DNA of 6,158 nt from an uncultured Clostridia bacterium (GTDB lineage: Bacteria; Bacillota; Clostridia; Lachnospirales; Lachnospiraceae): positions 1 through 6,158 of the forward strand of contig CAMOHF010000070.1 of the NCBI GenBank assembly GCA_946614685.1. The letters are read 5' to 3'. Shown piece by piece: positions 1 through 6,158 of this stretch. The position numbers were made by a program, and so were the translations under genes. The notes beneath the pieces were generated by a model, which saw only the letters and a program-made list of their open reading frames with translations, made no database searches and was not told where the DNA came from. Every line of letters begins with the position of its first letter. The stretch's first letter is position 1.

Positions 1-986
1 ATATCAGGCAGGGTGGGATCGAGAACGTGGTGATCTATTTTGGAAATGGATTGATCGATATGTTCGGCGAGAAGGTGATGAACTCCATCAAAGAGGCGGG
101 CGTGCATGTCTACGAATACTGCGAACTCGATACGGTGGATATCGATGATATCATCGATCTTGCGTTTGCAATCGATCCGAAGGTCCAGGGCGTCGTCGGT
201 ATCGGCGGAGGAAAGGTGATCGATGCGGCAAAGTACACGGGTTATCTTCGGAAACTGCCGTTCTTTTCGGTACCGACATCATCCTCGAGCGACGGATTCT
301 CTTCGGCTTCCGCATCCCTTGTGATCGACGGAAGAAGGAATACGACACCCGCAGCGCTTGCCTACGGAATCATTGTGGATACGGATATTATAAGCTCGGC
401 GCCGGAGCGCTTTATCTACTCGGGCATCGGTGACCTGGTGGCGAAGATCACGGCGCTGTATGACTGGGTATATGAGGATGAAAAGGGCTATACGAAGCTG
501 GACGATTTTGCGATGATGATCGCGAAGAAGGCGGTGAACAGCTTTGTCAGAACACCTTTTGAGACGATCCATGACAGGCTCTTCCTGAAGGAACTTTTGG
601 ATTCGCTATCCATGTGCGGCATCGCAAATGAAATCGCGGGAAGCTCAGCACCCACAAGCGGAAGCGAGCATCTGATCTCCCATGCTCTGGATAAGCTGCT
701 TGAGACTCCACAGCTCCACGGTATCCAGGTGGGGGTTGCAACCTATCTGATGAGCCTGGTACAGGATCACCGCTATGAGAGAGTCAGAACCATCTTCGAA
801 AAGACGGGATTCTTTAACTATGTAGCAGGTCTCGGGATGAAACGCAGCGATTTCGAAAAGGCGATCGATCTGGCGCCGTCCATCAAGCCGCACAGACATA
901 CGTACCTGCACGAGGAGAGCGGTCGTGAACGCGCGAAAAAGTTTTTGCACGAGGATCCGATCCTTCTGGATATCCTAGCTGAATAG
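1..986 (+). CDS. sn-glycerol-1-phosphate dehydrogenase-type iron-containing alcohol dehydrogenase, 5' partial
   Basis: This gene encodes a probable NAD(P)-dependent cytoplasmic oxidoreductase of the glycerol-1-phosphate dehydrogenase (EgsA/AraM) branch, which interconverts dihydroxyacetone phosphate and sn-glycerol 1-phosphate. The reading frame is open to the left edge (first whole codon at 3), so the true start lies outside. The GTG at 27 has no clear ribosome binding site and would remove the expected N-terminal strand, so it is probably internal. Counting residues from that GTG, the sequence shows the dinucleotide-binding loop GIGGGKVIDAAK (58-69), the family motif SVPTSSSSDG (81-90), and likely metal ligands D136 in GIGDLVAK, H215 in SGSEHLISH and H231 in HGIQVG. 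The two histidines are 16 residues apart, close to the spacing in glycerol dehydrogenases. About 30-40 N-terminal residues seem to be missing. The gene ends in TAG just before a strong hairpin. Family membership is well supported; the exact substrate is inferred. Confidence 0.85.
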   Translation, partial: IRQGGIENVVIYFGNGLIDMFGEKVMNSIKEAGVHVYEYCELDTVDIDDIIDLAFAIDPKVQGVVGIGGGKVIDAAKYTGYLRKLPFFSVPTSSSSDGFSSASASLVIDGRRNTTPAALAYGIIVDTDIISSAPERFIYSGIGDLVAKITALYDWVYEDEKGYTKLDDFAMMIAKKAVNSFVRTPFETIHDRLFLKELLDSLSMCGIANEIAGSSAPTSGSEHLISHALDKLLETPQLHGIQVGVATYLMSLVQDHRYERVRTIFEKTGFFNYVAGLGMKRSDFEKAIDLAPSIKPHRHTYLHEESGRERAKKFLHEDPILLDILAE

Positions 987-987
987 A

Positions 988-1020
988 TAAAAAACCGGCG
1001 AATCCATCGCCGGTTTTTTA
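988..1020. terminator. Bidirectional Rho-independent terminator between convergent genes
   Basis: A perfect 13-bp stem (left arm 988-1000, right arm 1008-1020) with a 7-nt loop AATCCAT has a CCGGCG/CGCCGG core flanked by six A's on the left and six T's on the right. Either strand therefore gives a GC stem followed by a U run. It starts 2 nt after the TAG of the left dehydrogenase gene. The TAA of the convergent EAL gene (1018-1020 on the minus strand) lies inside the hairpin arm, so one element serves both genes. Confidence 0.93.
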
Positions 1021-2703
1021 GTTCAGATCATAAGTTTTGGAAAGCAGTCGTTTCTCGAATTCGGACTTCGGGATCGGCTTGTCGTAGAGATATCCCTGTA
1101 CGTGATGACAGCGGATATTTCGAAGGAAGTCTGCCTGACCTTTCGTCTCAACACCCTCGGCGATCACATCCATGCCGAGTTCTAAAATCATGTTGATGAT
1201 GTTCCTTACCACGATTTCTTCCTTGGAGGAACGTCGTTCCATCTCGTTCAGGAAGGAACGGTCGAGTTTGATGACATCGACGTTGATATCCTTCAGAAGG
1301 TTGACGGAAGAGTAGCCGGTTCCGAAATCGTCGATGGAGGTATAGATCCCGGCGTCTTTCATGGCGGAGACGAAGTTGATCAGTGCGTCGTTGTCTTCGT
1401 GACTCGACATCTCCGTAAGTTCGATCTCCACAAGTTCGGGAGGTACCTGGTATTTATCGATGATATCGATGATGTCCCGCGCGAGTGTCTCGCTTACCAG
1501 GTGTACCTTCGAGAAGTTGGAAGAGACACGAACGGGAGTAATGCCCGCATCCATCCAGGAACGAAGATCCTTGCAGACCTGTTCAAAGACGTAGAAGTCC
1601 AGATCGCAGACGGAACCCTCTTCTTCCAGGATCGGTATAAAGGTCATCGGCGGTGTCACTTTGTCGTTCTGAATCCACCGAACCAAAGCCTCGCATCCGA
1701 TGACGGTATTTGTCTCCGTATCCACCTTCGGCTGATAGTAGACGACAAATTCATTGTTCTGAAGGGCCAGTCGGAATTGGTTGGATACCTGTTTGATATG
1801 AAGGACACGGTCCAGCATCTCCTGACGGAAGTAGACGATGTCTTCCTTCTTGCTCTTTCTGGCAAGGCCTAAGGCGGTATTCGCATTGGTGACGATATCG
1901 TTCATGCTGGAGGTATCGTTCGCAATGTAGATGCCGGCGCGAATGTCCACGTCGAAGAGTCTCATGACCGGCCCTAAGTTGACCTTGAGCTGAATGTGCG
2001 TCACATAGTTTAAGAAGGACTGCTCATGTTCCTTTTTGATGAGGATCATGAAGTTGTCGCCGCCGAGTCTGGCGATGATCTCGTCTTCCTGCAGCTGACT
2101 TCTGATAGCTTGTGTAAAGGCAATCAACAGTTTGTCGCCGTTTCTTGCACCGATAGTCTGGTTGATAAACTTGAAATTCTTGATGTTGACGAAGATACCC
2201 ATGTAATTCCTCAAGGTGTTCTTCGCAAGAAGGATATTGCCGAATCGCATGAAGCCGCTCATATTCGGAACGCCGGTCATACCGTCGATCATAGGGGCTT
2301 CGGATAAGATCTGCATCATGCGGGCGCGGCCGATGATGATGAAGATGTTCTCGATGACGAAGTCAATGTTCGAAAGATCTTCTCTGTCGAATACGTGCCC
2401 GGAGGTCGGGTAGATGGAGAATTCGCACAGTCCCTTCTCACCGGTTTCCATCCGCCGTACATAGGGAACGGCACCGGCGTCAGGTTCGGACATGACAAAA
2501 TTCCGTTCTACGGTGTGAGGATCTGCATCACGAACCGAGGACGGGGTGTTCAGTGTCACGTGGATCTTGCTGATGTTCGCAAGTTCCGCCACGGGAGGAA
2601 GATGAAGCATCAGGTGACTGAACATAGCGTCGACATCGGGAATATTGACACTGGTCTTATGAAAGAATTTGATAAATTCGTCGCAACAAAGGCGTTGTGT
2701 CAT
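1018..2703 (-). CDS. GGDEF-EAL protein, probable c-di-GMP phosphodiesterase with degenerate GGDEF domain
   Basis: This 561-residue protein is predicted to hydrolyse the second messenger c-di-GMP to pGpG. Residues 1-130 match no family I can name with certainty; the stretch from about 44 to 130 could be a GAF-like sensor. No membrane segment or signal peptide is convincing, so it is probably cytoplasmic. Residues ~130-292 form a GGDEF domain whose signature is GGDNF (214-218). The usual metal-binding Asp is N173 and the RxxD inhibitory site reads QEDE (205-208), so cyclase activity is unlikely. N181 and D190, which correspond to the guanine-contacting residues of PleD, are kept. Residues ~300-555 form an EAL domain with E338 of EAL, N396, E428, D458-D459 in DDFGTGYSS, K479, E516 in AEGVET and Q536 in QGY. 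These are the expected catalytic residues, in near-canonical spacing. The ATG at 2703 is chosen because a GGAGA site precedes it by 10 nt. It is convergent with the dehydrogenase and divergent from the ABC gene, so it is probably monocistronic. Confidence 0.93.
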   Translation of the reverse strand: MTQRLCCDEFIKFFHKTSVNIPDVDAMFSHLMLHLPPVAELANISKIHVTLNTPSSVRDADPHTVERNFVMSEPDAGAVPYVRRMETGEKGLCEFSIYPTSGHVFDREDLSNIDFVIENIFIIIGRARMMQILSEAPMIDGMTGVPNMSGFMRFGNILLAKNTLRNYMGIFVNIKNFKFINQTIGARNGDKLLIAFTQAIRSQLQEDEIIARLGGDNFMILIKKEHEQSFLNYVTHIQLKVNLGPVMRLFDVDIRAGIYIANDTSSMNDIVTNANTALGLARKSKKEDIVYFRQEMLDRVLHIKQVSNQFRLALQNNEFVVYYQPKVDTETNTVIGCEALVRWIQNDKVTPPMTFIPILEEEGSVCDLDFYVFEQVCKDLRSWMDAGITPVRVSSNFSKVHLVSETLARDIIDIIDKYQVPPELVEIELTEMSSHEDNDALINFVSAMKDAGIYTSIDDFGTGYSSVNLLKDINVDVIKLDRSFLNEMERRSSKEEIVVRNIINMILELGMDVIAEGVETKGQADFLRNIRCHHVQGYLYDKPIPKSEFEKRLLSKTYDLN

Positions 2704-2713
2704 GTCTGTGGTT

Positions 2714-2718
2714 TCTCC
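2714..2718 (-). promoter_or_regulatory. Ribosome binding site of the GGDEF-EAL gene
   Basis: On the minus strand GGAGA lies 10 nt upstream of the ATG at 2703. It supports this start for the 561-residue product. The spacing is slightly long but within the normal range. Confidence 0.65.
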
Positions 2719-2745
2719 GAAATGTATAATTTAAGTGTACCAATA

Positions 2746-2774
2746 ATTTTATCATAGCGCACATGAAAAATCAA
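2746..2774 (-). promoter_or_regulatory. Putative sigma-A-type promoter of the GGDEF-EAL gene
   Basis: On the minus strand TTGATT (2774-2769) is followed after exactly 17 nt by TAAAAT (2751-2746). These are near-consensus -35 and -10 boxes with ideal spacing. Transcription would start near 2739, giving a leader of about 35 nt. An overlapping TATGAT was considered as the -10 but its spacing to TTGATT is only 12 nt. No transcript evidence is available. Confidence 0.55.
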
Positions 2775-2778
2775 TTAC

Positions 2779-2797
2779 GTAAACCTTCTATGTTTAC
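2779..2797. promoter_or_regulatory. Short inverted repeat GTAAAC-N7-GTTTAC, candidate operator
   Basis: GTAAAC (2779-2784) and GTTTAC (2792-2797) form a perfect 6-bp dyad with a 7-nt spacer. The right arm overlaps the -35 box of the rightward promoter, a position suited to repressor or activator binding. A palindrome TTACGTAA (2775-2782) partly overlaps the left arm, and a related word GTTACAC follows at 2831-2837. The arms are short and the region is AT-rich, so chance is not excluded, and no cognate regulator is in the window. Confidence 0.35.
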
Positions 2798-2821
2798 ACA
2801 AAAATAAAAGTGTGATAGAAT
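2793..2821 (+). promoter_or_regulatory. Putative sigma-A-type promoter of the ABC transporter gene
   Basis: TTTACA (2793-2798) and TAGAAT (2816-2821) are separated by 17 nt. A TG at 2813-2814, one base before the -10 box, makes an extended -10 element. Transcription would start near 2828, leaving a leader of about 36 nt before the ATG at 2864. Each box differs from consensus at one position, so a fairly strong promoter is predicted. Confidence 0.65.
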
Positions 2822-2849
2822 CTGTACCATGTTACACGAGGCAAGAACC

Positions 2850-2855
2850 AAAGGA
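2850..2855 (+). promoter_or_regulatory. Ribosome binding site of the ABC transporter gene
   Basis: AAAGGA ends 8 nt before the ATG at 2864. It fixes this start, since the frame meets a TAG at 2816-2818 and no better start codon lies between. Confidence 0.7.
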
Positions 2856-2863
2856 AAAACACT

Positions 2864-5800
2864 ATGTTACAGATCAAAAACATCAAGAAGGAGTATAAGA
2901 CAGGGGGAAGAAAGCAGCTTGCATTAAATGATGTGAGTCTGACGCTTCGGGATAATGAATTTGTAGCGATCCTTGGACCGAGCGGTTCCGGTAAGACGAC
3001 GATGCTCAATATCATCGGCGGATTGGACCGTTATACGGAAGGTGATCTGATTATCAACGGCATCTCCACCAAAAAGTATTCGGATCGCGATTGGGATTCC
3101 TATAGAAACCATGCGGTTGGTTTTATCTTTCAGAGTTACAACCTGATCCCGCACCAGACAGTGCTTGCAAATGTGGAGCTCGCACTCACCATCTCCGGTA
3201 TCGGAAAGAAGGAGCGTACCGAGCGTGCGAAGGAAGCGCTGATCAAGGTAGGACTTGAGGAGCACATGCATAAGCTTCCCTCACAGATGTCCGGCGGACA
3301 GATGCAGCGTGTGGCCATCGCACGTGCCCTGGTCAATGACCCGGAAATCCTGCTTGCCGATGAGCCTACGGGTGCGCTTGACAGCGAAACCAGTATCCAG
3401 ATCATGGATCTTTTAAAGGAAGTGGCGAAGGACCGCCTCGTGGTGATGGTTACGCATAACCCCGAGCTTGCGGAGGAGTACGCAACCCGTATTGTCAAGC
3501 TGAAGGACGGTGTCATAAGAGACGACTCCATGCCGGTCGAAGAAGAGACGGACGATGCGGGCGCAAAGCATAAGAACATGGGTAAGTCTTCCATGTCCTT
3601 TTTCACAGCACTAGCACTAAGCTTCAACAACCTTCGGACCAAACTTGCGAGAACCATCCTGGTATCCTTCGCGGGATCCATCGGTATCATCGGTATCGCA
3701 CTGATCCTGTCACTGTCTCACGGTGTTAATATTTACATCAAGAATATAGAAGAAGAAACCCTGAAAGAGTATCCGCTTCAGATCATGGCGCAGAGCTTTG
3801 ACCTGACGGCACTGATGCCCCAGGCGGCGACCGACGATGTGAAGGAACGCGATGACGTCGAGGTGCAGGAATTAAAGATCGCATCCAAGGCATTTGCAAC
3901 CGTTGCATCCAACGACCTCGGAGCGTTGAAGAAATATCTGGACAATCCGGAAAGCGGTATGGCAGACTGCACGCGCGCCGTGGAGTACTCCTATGGCACG
4001 GCACCGCTTCTTTATAAGGAACTCGGTGACGATTTTCGACAGGTGAATCCGGATGTTACATTCTCCGCGTTAGGATTTGGCAACAGCGACAGTATGAGTT
4101 CCATTATGTCGATGATGAGCAGTACCAACATTTTCTATGAAATGCCGAAGGATGAGAACTTATACAAGGAGCAGTACAATGTGATGGCCGGTCGCTGGCC
4201 GGAGAACTACAACGAGTGTATCGTGGTTCTGACCAATCACGGGGCCCTGGCTGATCTTGCGATCTACGCGATGGGACTTCGCGATCCTGCGGAACTCGAT
4301 AAGATCGTTGATAATTTCATGTCGGGTGAGACCGAGGAGATTGATACGGAGGAGGCAACCTTTAAGTACGATGACTTAATCGGTATCAAGTTCAAACTGG
4401 TGAATCCCGCAGACTGCTATTCCTACGACGAGGAATACAAGCTCTGGACCGATAAGTCCGGAGATAAGGACTATATGAAGAACCTTGTAAAAGACGGAGA
4501 GGATGTTACCATTGTCGGCGTTGTACGCCCGAAGAAGACTTCCGTAACCGCCATGCTTCAGCTCGGCATCAACTATCCGCACGAGCTCACCGAGCATGTA
4601 AACGATCTTGCCAAGGCTTCACCGATTGTGGCAGAGCAGCTTGCAAACGAAAAGATCAACGTCTTTACCGGCAAGCCCTTCGGTGAGGAGAATCAGCGTG
4701 ACGATGCCAATCTTGAAAAACTGTTTACCGTAGACGAGGACAAGATGCAGAAGGCCTTCTCCATTGATGAGTCGGCACTTGCGTTTGACCTTTCGGGACT
4801 TGATATGTCCGGCATGGACGCTTCGAGCGTGGTGGATCCCTCCGCTTTCAATGTAAACGTGCCCGCCATGAGCGAGAAGGACATGCAGGCGATGATGAGC
4901 GGCGTGAAGATCAAGATGACTTCCGAAGATATGGAAGCACTGTTTTCACAGTTGATGGCGGGATTTTTGGATTATACAAACAAATCAAATGATCCATCCA
5001 TTAATTTTTCGAATTTACAGGGGGCTGTTCAAGCGTATCTTCAAACAGATAGTGCAAAAGGTATTATTATGAAATACCTTGGGGCAGCCGCTACAAGTGC
5101 AGCTCAGAATCCGGCAACACCCAATGCTATGGCGACCATGTCCTCTAAATTACTTCAAGGATATTCGGAATATTTAAAGGGCAAGAATCTGGCAACTCTG
5201 GATTTGGACGCTGAGTGGCAAGCGTACCTTGCAACAGAAGGTGCTCAGACGATCATGGCTGAAGGAACCAGCGCGGTGATGCAGCAGATAATGAGTGTAA
5301 CATTGTCGGAAGAGTCACAGACGAAGATGATGCAAGAACTCTCAGAAGGATATAAGGCCTACGCGTCTAATCCGGCGAACAACGCTCCAAATCCTGATAA
5401 ACTAAATGAAGCTTTTGCCATGTATCTTTCCACACCCGAGGGACAGGGCATCATTATGAGTGCCGTGTCTAAGGGTATCGATACCTCTGCCATGGAAAAA
5501 CAGATGGCGGCAGCCATGAGCGGATACTCCGAGGCCATCGGCGCACAGATTTCTGCAGGCATGCAGGCGATGATGGGCGCTGTGATGCAGGAGGTCGGAA
5601 AGAAGGTAACAGATGGCATCGCCTCCGCCATGGGTGGCATGGGGGATAAACTGGTGGATGCATTTACCTTCGATGCGGATACATTTGCATCCGCGATTAA
5701 ACTCAATATGAGCGAGCAGGAGATCAAGGAACTGATCACTGCCATGATGGCCACGGGTGAGAGTACGGCTGACGGCAACTTAAAGAAGCTCGGATATGTA

Positions 5801-6158
5801 GATCCCGAGAAGCCGGCCATGGTGACCATCTATCCGATTAATTTTGAGTCCAAGAATCAGATCAAGAAGATCCTGGATGGATATAATGAAAGAATGAAAG
5901 TAGAGGACGAGGACAAGGTGATCGTATATACGGATCTTGTCGGTACCATGATGAAGTCCGTGACGGATATCATCAATGCGATCTCCTACGTGCTGATTGC
6001 ATTCGTGTCTATCTCGTTAGTCGTTTCATCCATCATGATCGGTGTCATCACCTACATCAGTGTGCTGGAACGAAGAAAGGAGATTGGTATACTTCGAGCC
6101 ATCGGTGCATCGAAGCATAACATCTCCCAGGTGTTTAACGCCGAGACCTTTATCATCG
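2864..6158 (+). CDS. Fused ABC transporter ATPase/permease (MacB/FtsX type) with very large outside domain, 3' partial
   Basis: One open frame of 1098 codons runs off the right edge without a stop. Residues 1-~220 are an ABC ATPase of the MacB/LolD type: Walker A GPSGSGKTT (38-46), Q-loop Q90, signature MSGGQ (142-146), Walker B ILLADEPTGALD (162-173) with E167, and switch histidine H198. After a charged linker (~221-245) comes membrane segment 1 (~262-285). Then follows an outside domain of about 750 residues (~288-1035) and membrane segment 2 (~1041-1064). The adjoining cytoplasmic motif ERRKEIGILRAIGAS (1069-1083) is typical of FtsX-like permeases. Two further membrane segments are expected beyond the window, giving perhaps 1200 residues in all. 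MacB is about 650 residues with an outside domain near 220, so this one is far larger. By analogy it would couple ATP hydrolysis to mechanical work outside the membrane, such as export or lipid or peptide handling; the substrate is unknown. No signal peptide is expected, and no two-component system or accessory subunit is seen nearby. Confidence 0.92.
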   Translation, partial: MLQIKNIKKEYKTGGRKQLALNDVSLTLRDNEFVAILGPSGSGKTTMLNIIGGLDRYTEGDLIINGISTKKYSDRDWDSYRNHAVGFIFQSYNLIPHQTVLANVELALTISGIGKKERTERAKEALIKVGLEEHMHKLPSQMSGGQMQRVAIARALVNDPEILLADEPTGALDSETSIQIMDLLKEVAKDRLVVMVTHNPELAEEYATRIVKLKDGVIRDDSMPVEEETDDAGAKHKNMGKSSMSFFTALALSFNNLRTKLARTILVSFAGSIGIIGIALILSLSHGVNIYIKNIEEETLKEYPLQIMAQSFDLTALMPQAATDDVKERDDVEVQELKIASKAFATVASNDLGALKKYLDNPESGMADCTRAVEYSYGTAPLLYKELGDDFRQVNPDVTFSALGFGNSDSMSSIMSMMSSTNIFYEMPKDENLYKEQYNVMAGRWPENYNECIVVLTNHGALADLAIYAMGLRDPAELDKIVDNFMSGETEEIDTEEATFKYDDLIGIKFKLVNPADCYSYDEEYKLWTDKSGDKDYMKNLVKDGEDVTIVGVVRPKKTSVTAMLQLGINYPHELTEHVNDLAKASPIVAEQLANEKINVFTGKPFGEENQRDDANLEKLFTVDEDKMQKAFSIDESALAFDLSGLDMSGMDASSVVDPSAFNVNVPAMSEKDMQAMMSGVKIKMTSEDMEALFSQLMAGFLDYTNKSNDPSINFSNLQGAVQAYLQTDSAKGIIMKYLGAAATSAAQNPATPNAMATMSSKLLQGYSEYLKGKNLATLDLDAEWQAYLATEGAQTIMAEGTSAVMQQIMSVTLSEESQTKMMQELSEGYKAYASNPANNAPNPDKLNEAFAMYLSTPEGQGIIMSAVSKGIDTSAMEKQMAAAMSGYSEAIGAQISAGMQAMMGAVMQEVGKKVTDGIASAMGGMGDKLVDAFTFDADTFASAIKLNMSEQEIKELITAMMATGESTADGNLKKLGYVDPEKPAMVTIYPINFESKNQIKKILDGYNERMKVEDEDKVIVYTDLVGTMMKSVTDIINAISYVLIAFVSISLVVSSIMIGVITYISVLERRKEIGILRAIGASKHNISQVFNAETFII
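4940..5578 (+). repeat. Degenerate tandem protein repeats (~63 residues, about 3.5 copies) within the ABC transporter outside domain
   Basis: Within residues 693-905 of the ABC protein a unit recurs: a helical stretch ending in GFLDY, GYSEY, GYKAY or GYSEA (glycines at 700, 766, 829, 887), followed 22-25 residues later by AYLQT, AYLAT or MYLST (tyrosines at 725, 788, 854). After the YL motif come IIM, TIM and IIM. Spacing is 66, 63 and 58 between glycines and 63 and 66 between tyrosines. The fourth copy is only the first half. At DNA level 5030-5049 and 5219-5238 match at 17 of 20 positions, exactly 189 nt apart, which supports internal duplication. The alignment was made by eye. Confidence 0.65.

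Noticed and set aside
27..29. GTG as the true start of the dehydrogenase gene
   Set aside because: The frame is open to base 3 without a stop, no good Shine-Dalgarno is correctly placed, and the family normally has an extra N-terminal strand and loop, so the gene is more likely cut by the window edge.
1399..1872. A 157-codon open frame on the plus strand
   Set aside because: It is antisense to the EAL domain, whose catalytic motifs prove the minus strand is coding here.
2704..2863. A c-di-GMP riboswitch or other structured leader upstream of either gene
   Set aside because: Predicted leaders are only about 35 nt on each side, and I see none of the conserved riboswitch core elements.
3136..3690. 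A 184-codon open frame on the minus strand
   Set aside because: It lies wholly antisense to the ATPase and first membrane segment of the ABC gene, whose motifs are unmistakable. Its low-complexity Ser/Arg-rich product resembles no protein and is a codon-bias shadow.
4940..5578. CRISPR array or mobile-element insertion in the repeat region
   Set aside because: Repeats are degenerate, in frame and recognisable mainly at protein level. There are no identical direct repeats with unique spacers, no terminal inverted repeats and no transposase.
5359..5829. A 156-codon open frame on the minus strand with a hydrophobic-looking product
   Set aside because: The Met/Ala/Ser-rich, membrane-like look arises because it reads opposite the Met/Ala-rich repeat region of the ABC gene. 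It has no convincing ribosome binding site or known motif.

Overview
The window shows three protein-coding genes in about 6.2 kb, two of them cut by the window edges. Layout is: a 3' gene fragment on the plus strand, a convergent gene on the minus strand, then a divergent long gene on the plus strand running off the right end. Base composition is moderate (roughly half GC by eye). The AGGA/GGAGA-type ribosome binding sites, the type of fused ABC exporter and the degenerate GGDEF-EAL protein all suggest a Gram-positive anaerobe of the class Clostridia, most likely Lachnospiraceae-like. That placement is inference from gene style, not a search result.

Left part (1-986, +): the C-terminal ~327 residues of a sn-glycerol-1-phosphate dehydrogenase-type member of the iron-containing alcohol dehydrogenase superfamily. 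Its NAD-binding glycine motif and metal ligands are visible. A perfect hairpin at 988-1020 ends this gene and, read the other way, the convergent gene, whose stop codon lies inside the hairpin.

Middle (1018-2703, -): a 561-residue c-di-GMP signalling protein. It has an unassigned, perhaps GAF-like, N-terminal region, a catalytically degenerate GGDEF domain (GGDNF) and an EAL domain with all recognisable catalytic residues. The best reading is a c-di-GMP phosphodiesterase with a regulatory GGDEF domain.

The 160-bp divergent intergenic region (2704-2863) holds a plausible sigma-A-type promoter for each flanking gene, plus short inverted and direct repeats of a GTTTAC-like word overlapping the rightward promoter.

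Right part (2864-6158, +): one uninterrupted open frame of 1098 codons with no stop before the window end. It encodes an ABC ATPase domain fused to a MacB/FtsX-type permease. The two membrane segments seen are separated by an unusually large outside domain of about 750 residues. This domain contains a methionine-rich, helical-looking region with three and a half degenerate repeats of about 63 residues. It is the most interesting object in the window. No RNA genes, CRISPR arrays, insertion sequences or origins were seen. The genes do not form one operon: three separate transcription units meet here, and any functional link between c-di-GMP turnover and the transporter is speculative.
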